Positions 35,918 to 46,093 of a stretch of 64,000 nucleotides of DNA are shown in pieces (position 1 is the first letter of the stretch; every line of letters starts with the position of its first letter). The position numbers were made by a program, and so were the translations under genes. Source of the stretch: Kordia sp965224175 (GTDB lineage Bacteria > Bacteroidota > Bacteroidia > Flavobacteriales > Flavobacteriaceae); contig NZ_OZ245041.1 in the NCBI RefSeq assembly GCF_965224175.1, positions 2,542,001 through 2,606,000 on the forward strand. Reading direction: 5' to 3'. Below the pieces are notes generated by a model. The model was given only the letters and a program-made list of their open reading frames with translations. It was not told where the DNA came from and ran no database searches.

Positions 35918-38257
35918 ATGAAAAAAAATTATGTATTATTACTGATTGCCATCATATCCACAACGCTGAGCGTTTACGGGCAACAGACAAAAACGATTGA
36001 AAACGAATATGCTGCGTACTTTACACTTCCAAGAGAATCATTGTACTTACATGTAAACAAAACTAGCTACTTTGCAGGAGAAGAAATCTGGTTCAAAGGA
36101 TATGCGTACGATCAAAAAAACCAGTTAATTTCTAAGGCTACCACAAATATCAATGTTGGTATTTATGACGCCGAAGGGACGCAAGTCAAAAAAGCACTAT
36201 TTAAAGCCAAAGATGGCTATGCACAAGGAAACTTTGCTATCGATTCTACCTTTACCGCAGGTACGTATTATATCAAAGCAGAAACCAATTGGATGAAAAA
36301 CTTTAAAGAAGACAACTCTTTTATCCAACAAATTGAAATTATTACTGAAGAAGAAGCGAGCAAGAAAGATGTTACCAAAGAAGCGCGTTTCGATTTTCAA
36401 TTTTTACCAGAAGGCGGACACATTGTAAGTGACGCAATTTGCAACGTGGGCTTTAAAGTCTTAAACGAAGAAGGAAAAGGTGTAAGTGCCACAGGAATTG
36501 TGTATGATCAAGATGATAAAGAAGTTGCTTCATTTGAAAGTAATACTTTAGGAATGGGGAAATTTTTATTTCATCCCAAAAAAGACAAAAACTACACTGC
36601 TAAGATTACTCTTGATGACGGATCAGTGATCACAAAAACATTACCAAAACCAGAATCAGAAGGTATCACCTTAATGTTGCAGAACTTTTCTGAAGACAAA
36701 ATCATCATCGACTTTAGCACAAACGAAGAAACATTACGAAAAAATATAAACAAGAAATACAAAGTATTCATTCACCAAAATGGAAAACTTAAAGTTGCCA
36801 ATTTTAAATTTAGTGGAACCGAAAAAGCTGTGAGCCTTCAAAAAGATCAACTATTCAAAGGAATCAATACTATTACGGTATTTGACAGCAATGAAAATCC
36901 GATTCTAGAACGCCTATTTTTCAACGAACACGGAATTAAAAAAGCCAATGTAAACATCTCTAAACTCAATGCCGCACAAGATTCTATTCTCTTATCTATT
37001 AAAGAATTTAATCTAAATGAAAATGCAAACATTAGTATTTCTGTTTTACCAGAAACAACAAAAAGCTACAATCCGCAACACAATATTCTCTCTAATTTCT
37101 ATTTAAAACCACATGTAAAAGGTTTTGTGGAAAATGCGCCATATTACTTTCAAAACATGAACTCAAAGAAAAAATATGAGCTCGATATTTTATTACTAAC
37201 TCAAGGTTGGAGCCGATACGATTGGAAAGACATTTTTAATGAAAAGCCAAATGGACTCAATCGCTTTGAGAATGGAATGACTGTTTCTGGACGAGTAAAC
37301 AGACCAGCTTCTGGAGTAAAGCGTGTATTTTTATATGCTACAAAAAATCATCCAGCTGGTTTTGTTGATTTGAACGAAAAACAAGAATTTACAATTGATA
37401 ATTTCTTTTTGGAAGAAGGAGAAGAGATTCGTTTTTCTTACACGAACAAAAAAGGAGTTTTCAAAAAACCAGGCATGTATGTCCGATTTAAAGTAAGCAA
37501 TACTCAAGATCGTATCTCCGAAATGCTTTTAAACAATGCAGAAGCAAAAAGTACAGCAAGCGCTAATTTCTCTATTCCAAAAAGCTTCTTCTATGAAGAT
37601 GCCGTAACATTAGATGCTGCTGTCGTTGTCAAGAACACAAAAGAAGTATACAAAGATCCAATTTTAGTAAATGCAAAAGTTACCGATTTTACACTCGAAG
37701 AATACAACCGTTTTATCAATGTAACTGATTTTATTAACTACAATGGCTATCAAGTATCAGAAAACTTAGGAAGAGTTTCTATCATTACCAGGAGGCAACC
37801 AAAGGCAGTTCCTGTAGTTTATTTTGACAATGCTCGAATTACTGATTTCAGCATTCTTTACAAACTTTCTTCTTTCAATATTCAACGTGTCGTAATTGAC
37901 AGAACTGGAGTTGGTGAAGGTGTAAATGCTGGTTTTGGTGGTGTTATTAAAATTTATACACGAAAAACACCTCTTTTCAAAAAAGGAGATGCTGGTCCTG
38001 CATATACAGGTACAAAAGCTCCATACGCATTTGCGGCAACTAAAAAATATTATGCTCCAAACTATACATCGTACAGAAATAAAACGTTTCAAAAATACGG
38101 TGCTATATCTTGGATTCCAGAAGTAAAATTAGACAAATCGACAGCTTCCAACTTCAAAGTATATGATACCAAAACAAAAAACATTACACTATTCATTGAA
38201 GGAATTTCAGAAAATGGTGATTTAATCTCCGAAAAAAAGACCATTCAAGTTCGTTAA
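35918..38257 (+). CDS. MG2-plug surface protein, tandem paralogue 2
   Basis: A 779-residue copy with the same layout: signal peptide (ends VYGQ), MG2-like domain from LYLHVNKTSYFAGEEIWFKG, FQFLPEGGH domain, and plug-like end (VVYFDNARITDF, VVIDRTGVGEGVNAGFGGVIKIYTR). Unlike copy 1 it has the full Gly-rich plug turn. The last 55 or so bases are almost identical to those of copy 1, which points to recent duplication or gene conversion. A 243-base AT-rich gap with no clear promoter precedes it. Confidence 0.85.
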   Translation: MKKNYVLLLIAIISTTLSVYGQQTKTIENEYAAYFTLPRESLYLHVNKTSYFAGEEIWFKGYAYDQKNQLISKATTNINVGIYDAEGTQVKKALFKAKDGYAQGNFAIDSTFTAGTYYIKAETNWMKNFKEDNSFIQQIEIITEEEASKKDVTKEARFDFQFLPEGGHIVSDAICNVGFKVLNEEGKGVSATGIVYDQDDKEVASFESNTLGMGKFLFHPKKDKNYTAKITLDDGSVITKTLPKPESEGITLMLQNFSEDKIIIDFSTNEETLRKNINKKYKVFIHQNGKLKVANFKFSGTEKAVSLQKDQLFKGINTITVFDSNENPILERLFFNEHGIKKANVNISKLNAAQDSILLSIKEFNLNENANISISVLPETTKSYNPQHNILSNFYLKPHVKGFVENAPYYFQNMNSKKKYELDILLLTQGWSRYDWKDIFNEKPNGLNRFENGMTVSGRVNRPASGVKRVFLYATKNHPAGFVDLNEKQEFTIDNFFLEEGEEIRFSYTNKKGVFKKPGMYVRFKVSNTQDRISEMLLNNAEAKSTASANFSIPKSFFYEDAVTLDAAVVVKNTKEVYKDPILVNAKVTDFTLEEYNRFINVTDFINYNGYQVSENLGRVSIITRRQPKAVPVVYFDNARITDFSILYKLSSFNIQRVVIDRTGVGEGVNAGFGGVIKIYTRKTPLFKKGDAGPAYTGTKAPYAFAATKKYYAPNYTSYRNKTFQKYGAISWIPEVKLDKSTASNFKVYDTKTKNITLFIEGISENGDLISEKKTIQVR

Positions 38258-38297
38258 CATTTCAAAAGTTCAACGAATCTTTTAAACACAATACCTA

Positions 38298-38328
38298 AGG
38301 CCGTTTCTAAACATAGAAACGGCTTTCA
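38298..38328 (+). terminator. Terminator after paralogue 2
   Basis: Stem 38300-38308/38315-38323 (9 bp), then a T-rich stretch interrupted by CA. Confidence 0.65.
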
Positions 38329-38380
38329 TTATTTATGAATATTTGGGATTTTTTTAAGAAAATACACACATACACTTCCC

Positions 38381-38388
38381 TATTTTTG
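38381..38388 (+). promoter_or_regulatory. -7 promoter element of paralogue 3
   Basis: TATTTTTG fits TAnnTTTG and lies 23 bases before the ATG at 38412. This copy is therefore probably transcribed separately. Confidence 0.6.
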
Positions 38389-38411
38389 TAGGTAATAACA
38401 ACCGCTTTATT

Positions 38412-40748
38412 ATGAAATACAAATACCTTTTACTTTATTTCTTTTTAATAAATACATTACCAATATTCAGCCAACAAAAAGCAATTGAGGACGAATATGC
38501 TGCATATTTTACACTTCCGCGAGAAGCATTATATGTACATTTAAACAAAACAACATATTTTCAAGGTGAAGAAATTTGGTTCAAAGGCTACGCTTTAGAT
38601 CAAAAGAATCAACTCACATCAAAGGCTACAACCAATATCAATGTTGGTATTTATGATGCTGATGGAAAGCAAGTTAAAAACACGCTATTTCAAGCAAAAG
38701 ATGGTGTTGCCAAAGGAAACATTCTCATCGATTCTACATATACTTCAGGAACATACTACCTCAAAGCAGAGACCAATTGGATGAAGAATTTTAAAGAAAA
38801 CAATGCTTTCATCCAAAAAATAGAAGTCATCACAGCAGAAGAGGCAAAAAAAATTACTATCGAAAAAGAAGAACAATATGACTTTCAGTTTTTGCCAGAA
38901 GGCGGACACATGGTCGTAGACACTAAAAACAACATTGGCTTTAAAGTCGTCAATGAAGAAGGAAAAGGTGTAATTGCTTCGGGAATTATCTATGATGAAA
39001 GCAAAAAAGAAATCACTACGTTTAAAGGAAATACGATAGGTTTAGGGAAATTTATCTTTATTCCTGAAACTAATCAGAAGTATACTGCTGAAATTACGCT
39101 AGAAAGTGGAAAAACAATCACGCAAGCTTTACCAAAAGCCAAAGAAAAAGGTATTTCTATGATTGTAAACAATCCATTTCCAGACAAAATTATTATCAAT
39201 TTCAACACAAATGCAGCAACATTAGCTGCAAACCCAACAAAACAATACAAAGTACTTGTACATCAAAACGGAAAATTAAAAACCATTGCTCTTTCGTTTC
39301 AAAATACAACAGAAAAAGCCATCAGTATTCCTAAAAAAGAACTCTTCAAAGGAATCAACACTATTACTGTTTTTGACGATGCAAATACTCCAATTTTAGA
39401 ACGTTTATTTTTTAATGATTTCTTTGTCAAAAAAACAAACCTAAATGTTTCAAAGCTCAACACAGTCAATGATTCCATTCTATTATCCATCAACGAAACA
39501 CAATTACAAAGCAATGCAAACTTGAGTATTTCGGTATTACCAGAATTGACTAAAAGTTACAATCCAGATCATAATATTGTATCCAATTTCTACCTAAAAC
39601 CACATATAAAAAGTGCTGTAGAGAATCCGCAATATTACTTCCAAAACATGAATAGGAAGAAAAAATATGAGCTAGACATCTTATTACTCACACAAGGCTG
39701 GAGTCGTTATAATTGGAAAAACATCTTTGAAGAAAAACCAAACGGCTTTAATCGTTTTGAAACCGGAATTTTGATTGAAGGAACCGTAAACCGACCAAAA
39801 TCTGACATTGATCGTTTGTTTTTATACGCTACCAAAAATCATTCAGCACAATTCATCGAATTAGACAAAAACAAAAAATTCAAAATTGCGAACTTCTTTT
39901 TGGAAGAAGGAGAAGAAATTCGTTTCTCATATATGACCAAAAAAGGATTATTTAGAAAACCGAGTTTATACTTACGTTTTAGTGTAGCGAATGGAAAAGA
40001 TAAAATTTCAGAAACTACTCTTTTAGAAAACGCAACCATTCAATCAAACTCAGCTAATTTTCAATTGCCTGAAAATTTCTTCTATGACGATTCAGAACAG
40101 TTAGATGCCGTTGTTATCAATGCGGAAAAAGAGAAAAAAGAAAAAGATCCTATTTTAATCAATGGAAAAGTAACACAAATTACAGAAGTAGAATATGCAC
40201 GTTATTTAAACATTACAGACTTTATCCAAAACAACGGCTATGAAGTTTCTGAAACATTAGGAAGAGTTGCTATTTTTACAAGACGCTCACCAAAAGCTTC
40301 TCCAGTTGTCTATTTTGATGGCGCACGATTGAGCAGTTTTAATATTTTATACAATCTATCTACTGCAAACGTTGAAAAAATAATCATTGACAAAACTGGT
40401 TTAGGTGAAGGATTAAATGCCGGTTTTGGTGGTGTTATTAAAATTTATACACGAAGAACGCCATTATTAAAACAAGGAGAACGCGACATTATGTATTCAG
40501 GAGGAAAAGCGCCATTTGCTTTTACACCTACAAAAGAATATTATACGCCTAAATACGCTTCTTATTTAAACAATACTTTCGAAAAATACGGAGCTATTTC
40601 TTGGATTCCAGAATTGAAGCTTACCAAATCAGAAGCTACAAATTTCAAAATCTATGATACACGCACCAAAACTATTACACTTTTTATAGAAGGTATTTCA
40701 GAAAATGGTGAATTTATCTCTGAAAAAAGAACAATTCAAGTTCGGTAA
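38412..40748 (+). CDS. MG2-plug surface protein, tandem paralogue 3
   Basis: A 778-residue copy, closest to copy 2 by eye. Signal peptide ends in FSQQ. The MG2-like domain begins LYVHLNKTTYFQGEEIWFKG; the plug-like end reads VVYFDGARLSSF and IIIDKTGLGEGLNAGFGGVIKIYTR. It ends EGISENGEFISEKRTIQVR. It is flanked by its own promoter element and a strong terminator, so copies 1-3 are probably separate units although adjacent. Confidence 0.85.
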   Translation: MKYKYLLLYFFLINTLPIFSQQKAIEDEYAAYFTLPREALYVHLNKTTYFQGEEIWFKGYALDQKNQLTSKATTNINVGIYDADGKQVKNTLFQAKDGVAKGNILIDSTYTSGTYYLKAETNWMKNFKENNAFIQKIEVITAEEAKKITIEKEEQYDFQFLPEGGHMVVDTKNNIGFKVVNEEGKGVIASGIIYDESKKEITTFKGNTIGLGKFIFIPETNQKYTAEITLESGKTITQALPKAKEKGISMIVNNPFPDKIIINFNTNAATLAANPTKQYKVLVHQNGKLKTIALSFQNTTEKAISIPKKELFKGINTITVFDDANTPILERLFFNDFFVKKTNLNVSKLNTVNDSILLSINETQLQSNANLSISVLPELTKSYNPDHNIVSNFYLKPHIKSAVENPQYYFQNMNRKKKYELDILLLTQGWSRYNWKNIFEEKPNGFNRFETGILIEGTVNRPKSDIDRLFLYATKNHSAQFIELDKNKKFKIANFFLEEGEEIRFSYMTKKGLFRKPSLYLRFSVANGKDKISETTLLENATIQSNSANFQLPENFFYDDSEQLDAVVINAEKEKKEKDPILINGKVTQITEVEYARYLNITDFIQNNGYEVSETLGRVAIFTRRSPKASPVVYFDGARLSSFNILYNLSTANVEKIIIDKTGLGEGLNAGFGGVIKIYTRRTPLLKQGERDIMYSGGKAPFAFTPTKEYYTPKYASYLNNTFEKYGAISWIPELKLTKSEATNFKIYDTRTKTITLFIEGISENGEFISEKRTIQVR

Positions 40749-40778
40749 ACATAAAAAACGATATTTCAAATCAGATCA

Positions 40779-40825
40779 AAATGAGCTAGTTACAAAAAAA
40801 CATAACTAGCTCATTTCTCTTTTTT
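40779..40825 (+). terminator. Terminator after paralogue 3
   Basis: A perfect 14-bp stem (40779-40792 with 40803-40816), a 10-base A-rich loop, and CTCTTTTTTG after it. The 348-base gap to the next gene holds nothing else I can support. Confidence 0.88.
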
Positions 40826-41096
40826 GCTCAAGATTAAAAAAAAATAATTACCTTTAATTCAAATTAAAAATTACAAACTATAGCTTTTGTAACGCATCAA
40901 GTCATAGGTTGTATTGGCAAAGAATCCCCATTCTTTGAATTTTATTTCTAAAAGACGGAAGTCTAATTTCTGCAAAGAAAACCGTCATTCAAAGTGAATG
41001 TATCCCTTACAATTCACTTTAAAAAACACCAAGAAACATTCTTGGTTCCATTACATTTTTTTAGAAAAAAATTAAACCGATTAACCAATAATACCT

Positions 41097-43613
41097 ATGA
41101 AAAAAGATTATCTGTATTGCTACATTCTATTGCTATTTTCCATCACTGCATTTTCGCAAACGATCAATATCAGTGAACGCTACCAAGAACATTTTAAAGC
41201 TTCTGAAGACGAAGCCATATTTGTCCACCTCAACAAAACCAGCTATTTAGCTGGCGAAGAAATATGGTTTAAAAGCTATATTTTTAACAAGCGAAACGAA
41301 GAAATTTCAGAAGTATCTACAAACTTGTACATAGGTTTGTATGATGAAGATGGCAAACAACTTTCAAAAAAATTATTTCGCATTCGCAGAGGATTAACCA
41401 ATGGAAATCTTGCACTCGACAAAGACCTCAACTCAGGAACATATTATATAAAAGCGGCAACACAATACATGGTTGACGAAAAATCTACAGAAGTTTTTAT
41501 TGAAGAAATCACGATTTACGGAGAAAACATTCCGCCACAAAAAATACAAGATGCCGCAGATATAAAATACGACATTCAGTTTTTGCCTGAAGGCGGACAT
41601 ATTGTAAAAGATGTTGAAAATACCATTGCTTTCAAAGCCATGAATAGCGAAGGTAAAGGCGTGTATGTAAATGGAATTATCTATGACGAAAACAACAACG
41701 AAATTACAACGTTTGAAAGTAATAATTATGGTTTTGGAACCTTTACACTTTCACCAAAAACAAATAACATATTCAAAGCAAAGACCACATTTAAAGAAGA
41801 TATTACTCATGCAAAGCTACTTCCCAAAGTAGAAAATACTGGAATTGTTGTACAAGTAGACAACATTCAAAAAGACAGTGTAAAAATAGCTTTCAACACA
41901 AATCCAGAAACATTGCGCAGCATAGTTTCTAAAAAATACACCATACTCATTCATAAAGACGGATTGTCGCGTTCTATGCCTTTTTCATTTAAAAACACAG
42001 AAAAAGTAGACTTATTAATTGCTCGCAACAGATTATTTAATGGTGTAAATACAATCACATTATTTGATGGCAAAACGCCCATTTTAGAACGTTTATTCTT
42101 CAACAGAAAAATAGTAAAGAATCTCTCTGTCATGGTTAAAAAGATAAAAACAGAAAAAGATTTTTCTAAGTTTTCCATGTATTTAGTGAAAAACAAGCCT
42201 AGAATTCAAGAAGCCAATGTCAGTATTTCTATCTTACCAGAAACGACAGAAGCTTACAATCCTGCGCATAATATTTTTTCAAGCTTCTACTTAAAACCGT
42301 ATGTTCGAGGCGAAATTGAGAACCCAAAATATTACTTCCCAAACAATACAAAAACCAAAAGAAAGGCACTCGATGCACTACTAATTACGCAAGGTTGGAG
42401 TAAATATGATTGGACAGCCATTTTTCAAGACAAACCCAAAGAACCAATTGCTGCAAAAGGAATAGTGATTAGAGGAACTGTAAACTTTCCAACAAAACGT
42501 GTAAAAGGAATGTTTTTACACGACACAAAAGATTTGCCCGCACAATACATTCCTATTGATAGGGAACGAAAGTTTGTAATTTATGGTTTATACCCTGAAG
42601 CTGATGAAAAACTCCGTTTCTCATATATCAATCACAAAAAAGAATTCTTAAAACCAAAACTCTATTTGCGCTATAATGTGAGCGACAAAAAGGATGAAAT
42701 TTCAGAAAACATGAATATTGATCGTTCTTTTTTAAACAAAAACAATATTTTCATGCTTCCTGATAATTTTTTCCCTAAAGATGCTGAAGATTTATACGCA
42801 GTTCACCTAAAAGCTACGAATAACAAAAAAAGACAGAAGCGAGATCCAATGATGTTCAATGGTAGAGAAACAAAAATTGGAATGGAAGAATATGCGAGAT
42901 ATACAAGAATTGGAACTTTTCTTCAAAATAATGGCTTTGATGTCATTGAAGATTTAGGACTAGGAAAAATGATTATTTTGTCTAGAAGACCTTTAACTCT
43001 TGGAAATTTGGCGCCTAAAAAACCAAAACCAGAACGCCCTAGATTACCTGGACCAACTTCTCCTAATGGAGCATCTGGATCAAACACTGGCACAAATGCA
43101 AACGCTCCTTCATCGAAACCGTCTGCAGCGGCTGGTGGCGGAACTGGCGTAGAACCATTGGTTTTTCTTGACGATACGCCTTTAACTGATTTCCATATTT
43201 TAGCTAACTTTTCAATGGCTAATGTAGAACGAATTATTATTGACAAAACTGGAATAGGATACGGAATGCGAGGAACTGGCGGCGTGATCAAAATTTATAC
43301 AAGACAAACTCCATTAACACCAAGCGCGAGAACACGTAGAGATTCTTATGTAAATCAAACACCACCAATTGGTTTTAGTGTCGCAAAAGAATATTACGAA
43401 CCAAAATACCGTTCTTTCACAGATAAAACGTATCTTAATTATGGAACAATTGGTTGGAGACCAAACAATACAATTCCAAGAAGAGGACCTTTTAACTTTA
43501 TCGTACAACATAGAAATGCTAAAGCAATTACGATGTATATTGAAGGTGTTTCTAAAGATGGAAGCCTGATTTCGGAAAAAAGAACCATTACAATACAAGA
43601 TGATGATGAATAA
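41097..43613 (+). CDS. MG2-plug surface protein, tandem paralogue 4, with Pro/Gly-rich insert
   Basis: An 838-residue copy of a second subgroup with copy 5 (N-terminus INISERYQEHFKASEDEAIF). Signal peptide ends AFSQ. The MG2-like domain (VHLNKTSYLAGEEIWFKSY) and FLPEGGH domain are kept. Within the plug-like domain, between LSRRPLTLG and EPLVFLDD, lies a Pro-, Gly-, Ala- and Ser-rich insert of about 50 residues absent from the other copies; it contains GASGSNTGTNANAPS. The end differs from copies 1-3 (ITIQDDDE). Its last 14 bases overlap the start of copy 5. Confidence 0.85.
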   Translation: MKKDYLYCYILLLFSITAFSQTINISERYQEHFKASEDEAIFVHLNKTSYLAGEEIWFKSYIFNKRNEEISEVSTNLYIGLYDEDGKQLSKKLFRIRRGLTNGNLALDKDLNSGTYYIKAATQYMVDEKSTEVFIEEITIYGENIPPQKIQDAADIKYDIQFLPEGGHIVKDVENTIAFKAMNSEGKGVYVNGIIYDENNNEITTFESNNYGFGTFTLSPKTNNIFKAKTTFKEDITHAKLLPKVENTGIVVQVDNIQKDSVKIAFNTNPETLRSIVSKKYTILIHKDGLSRSMPFSFKNTEKVDLLIARNRLFNGVNTITLFDGKTPILERLFFNRKIVKNLSVMVKKIKTEKDFSKFSMYLVKNKPRIQEANVSISILPETTEAYNPAHNIFSSFYLKPYVRGEIENPKYYFPNNTKTKRKALDALLITQGWSKYDWTAIFQDKPKEPIAAKGIVIRGTVNFPTKRVKGMFLHDTKDLPAQYIPIDRERKFVIYGLYPEADEKLRFSYINHKKEFLKPKLYLRYNVSDKKDEISENMNIDRSFLNKNNIFMLPDNFFPKDAEDLYAVHLKATNNKKRQKRDPMMFNGRETKIGMEEYARYTRIGTFLQNNGFDVIEDLGLGKMIILSRRPLTLGNLAPKKPKPERPRLPGPTSPNGASGSNTGTNANAPSSKPSAAAGGGTGVEPLVFLDDTPLTDFHILANFSMANVERIIIDKTGIGYGMRGTGGVIKIYTRQTPLTPSARTRRDSYVNQTPPIGFSVAKEYYEPKYRSFTDKTYLNYGTIGWRPNNTIPRRGPFNFIVQHRNAKAITMYIEGVSKDGSLISEKRTITIQDDDE

Positions 43614-46038
43614 CAAACGTTTACATTTTCACCTAAAAAAAAGTCACTACGCAATGTGTTTATTGTTAGTGATGTCATGGAATATGTTTTCACAAACAGA
43701 CGTTTCTATTGGTGAACGCTATCAAGAATATTTCAAAGTTTCTGATGATGAAACTATATTTATTCACCTTAACAAAACCACATACTTGGCAGGTGAAGAA
43801 ATATGGTTTAAAAGTTACATTCTAAATAAACGAAACGAAGAAATTTCACGTGCTTCTACTAATTTATATATAGGCTTATACAATCATGACGGCAAGCAGG
43901 TTTCTAAAAAACTATTCCGCATTCGCAACGGATTGACGAATGGAAATCTTGAACTTGACAACAAAATAAATTCAGGAAAGTATTATATAAAAGCGGCAAC
44001 ACAGCAGATGATTGACCAACAATCTACAGAAGTTTTTATAGAAGAAATTACAATTTACGGAAGCAACTATACCACTGAAAAAACTGACGATTCATCAACT
44101 ACGACATACGATATTCAGTTTTTACCCGAAGGTGGACATTTAGTAAAAGATGTTGAAAATACCATTGCTTTTAAAGCCATCAGTAAAGACGGAAAAGGCG
44201 TGTATGCAACTGGAATTATTTATAACGAAAATAATGAAGAAGTAACCACATTTGAAAGTAACAATTATGGTTTTGGAACTTTTAAACTTTTGCCCAAAGC
44301 GAATGCTAATTTCAACGCAAAAATCACTTTTAAAGAGGAAACTACCAGTCAAAAAACACTACCAAAGGTGGAAAACACTGGAATTGTAGTTCAGGTAGAT
44401 AATATTCAGAAAGACAGTATAAAAATAGCTTTCAACACAAATTCAGAAACATTACGGAGTATTATTTCTAAAAAATACACCATTCTGATTCATAAAGATG
44501 GTTTGTCACGCTCAATGCCGTTTTCTTTTAAAAACACAGAAAAAGTAAACTTATCAATTGCGCGCAGCAGATTATTTAATGGTGTAAATACTATCACACT
44601 ATTTGACGGCAAAACACCAATTTTAGAACGTTTATTTTTCAACAGAAAGGTTATCAAAGATCTTTCTGTCATGCTCAAAAAGACAAACACAGAAAAAGAT
44701 GTTTCACAATTTTCTTTATATCTAGTTAAAAATAAACCCAGAATCAGAGAAGCCAATGTAAGTATTTCTATTTTACCAGCAACTACAGAAGCCTACAATC
44801 CGGCGCACAATATATTTTCTAGCTTCTACTTAAAACCATATGTACGCGGTGAAATTGAGAATCCGAAATATTATTTCCCAAACAATACAAAAACCAAAAG
44901 AAAAGCACTTGATGCATTATTAATTACGCAAGGTTGGAGCAAATATGATTGGACAGCCATTTTTCAAGATCAACCCAAAAAACCAATTACTGAAAAAGGA
45001 ATCACAATTAGAGGAACTGTCAATTTTCCAACAAATCGTATTAAAGGAATGTTTTTATATGACACCAGAGATTTGCCTGCACAATACATTCCGATTGATA
45101 AAGATCGAAATTTTGTAGTATATGATTTATTTCCAGAAGCTGATGAAAAATTGCGTTTCTCTTATATCAATCATAAAAAAGAATTTTTAAAGCCTAAATT
45201 GTATTTACGCTATAATGTAAGTGATGAAGAGGATGAAATTTCAGAAAACATACACATTGATCGTTCATTTTTAAACAAAAACAACATTTTCAGACTTCCA
45301 AGCGGTTTCTTCCCAAGTGATGCAGAAGCGTTGGATGCAGTACTTTTAAGTGGCAATAACAATAACGAAAAAAAGGAAACAAGAGATCCGATGATGGTTA
45401 ACGGTAGAGAAACCAAAATTGGCGTAGACGAATATTTACGGTATCCAAAAATAACGGAACTCATACAAAATAGCGGTTTTGATGTTGTAGAACATCCTTT
45501 AAAAGCTACGGCCGTATCTATTTACAGCAGAAAAACACTAACATTACAAAGAAGCAGCAATGGAACTCCTATTCGCCTATCTCCTATTTTATTTGTAGAT
45601 GATGTGCGAATGAGAAGTTTTGATTTTCTGCGAGATCTTTCGTCTGCGAATGTGGAAAGAGTGATTATTAGTAAAGACGGATTAGGTTATGGAATTGGTG
45701 CTAGTGGAGGCGTTATTAAAGTATACACTCGAAAAACGCCATTGACAAAAATCAACAAAACAAGAAAAGATAACTATACCGATGAAACTCCACCTATAGG
45801 TTTTAGTGTCGCAAAAGAATATTACGAACCCAAATACCGTTCAGTTACTAGTGACACATATGTAAGGTATGGTGTTATAGATTGGAGACCAAATAACATT
45901 GTTCCAAAAAGAGGACCTTTTAACTTTTCTGTAAAACACAAAGACATAAAAGCACTTACCATGTTTATTGAAGGAATTTCTAAAGATGGAAGTTTAATTT
46001 CTGAAAAAAGAACCGTTACAATTCAAGAAGAGGAATAG
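43600..46038 (+). CDS. MG2-plug surface protein, tandem paralogue 5
   Basis: An 812-residue copy, very similar to copy 4 (long identical runs such as KRKALDALLITQGWSKYDWT). Three ATG codons in a row at 43600-43608 could each start translation. The N-terminus is longer than in the other copies before its hydrophobic segment (about 18-32, ending FSQ). The plug-like part reads LFVDDVRMRSFDF, VIISKDGLGYGIGASGGVIKVYTR. Coupled to copy 4 by a 14-base overlap, so the two are surely one transcript. Confidence 0.85.
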   Translation: MMMNNKRLHFHLKKSHYAMCLLLVMSWNMFSQTDVSIGERYQEYFKVSDDETIFIHLNKTTYLAGEEIWFKSYILNKRNEEISRASTNLYIGLYNHDGKQVSKKLFRIRNGLTNGNLELDNKINSGKYYIKAATQQMIDQQSTEVFIEEITIYGSNYTTEKTDDSSTTTYDIQFLPEGGHLVKDVENTIAFKAISKDGKGVYATGIIYNENNEEVTTFESNNYGFGTFKLLPKANANFNAKITFKEETTSQKTLPKVENTGIVVQVDNIQKDSIKIAFNTNSETLRSIISKKYTILIHKDGLSRSMPFSFKNTEKVNLSIARSRLFNGVNTITLFDGKTPILERLFFNRKVIKDLSVMLKKTNTEKDVSQFSLYLVKNKPRIREANVSISILPATTEAYNPAHNIFSSFYLKPYVRGEIENPKYYFPNNTKTKRKALDALLITQGWSKYDWTAIFQDQPKKPITEKGITIRGTVNFPTNRIKGMFLYDTRDLPAQYIPIDKDRNFVVYDLFPEADEKLRFSYINHKKEFLKPKLYLRYNVSDEEDEISENIHIDRSFLNKNNIFRLPSGFFPSDAEALDAVLLSGNNNNEKKETRDPMMVNGRETKIGVDEYLRYPKITELIQNSGFDVVEHPLKATAVSIYSRKTLTLQRSSNGTPIRLSPILFVDDVRMRSFDFLRDLSSANVERVIISKDGLGYGIGASGGVIKVYTRKTPLTKINKTRKDNYTDETPPIGFSVAKEYYEPKYRSVTSDTYVRYGVIDWRPNNIVPKRGPFNFSVKHKDIKALTMFIEGISKDGSLISEKRTVTIQEEE

Positions 46039-46093
46039 GACTGTTTGATAATTTAAAAAATGTATTCAATGAAGTTTCAAACACGTCTAAAAT

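Noticed and set aside
40994..41176. 60-residue plus-strand ORF
   Set aside because: It runs into the start of paralogue 4 in another frame and lacks any signal or family look.
33332..46038. Tandem genes as full TonB-dependent receptors
   Set aside because: After the plug-like domain only about 80 residues remain, too few for a 22-strand barrel.
46039..46093. Hairpin between paralogue 5 and the XrtF partner gene
   Set aside because: Only a 6-bp stem with a very long loop; not a credible terminator.
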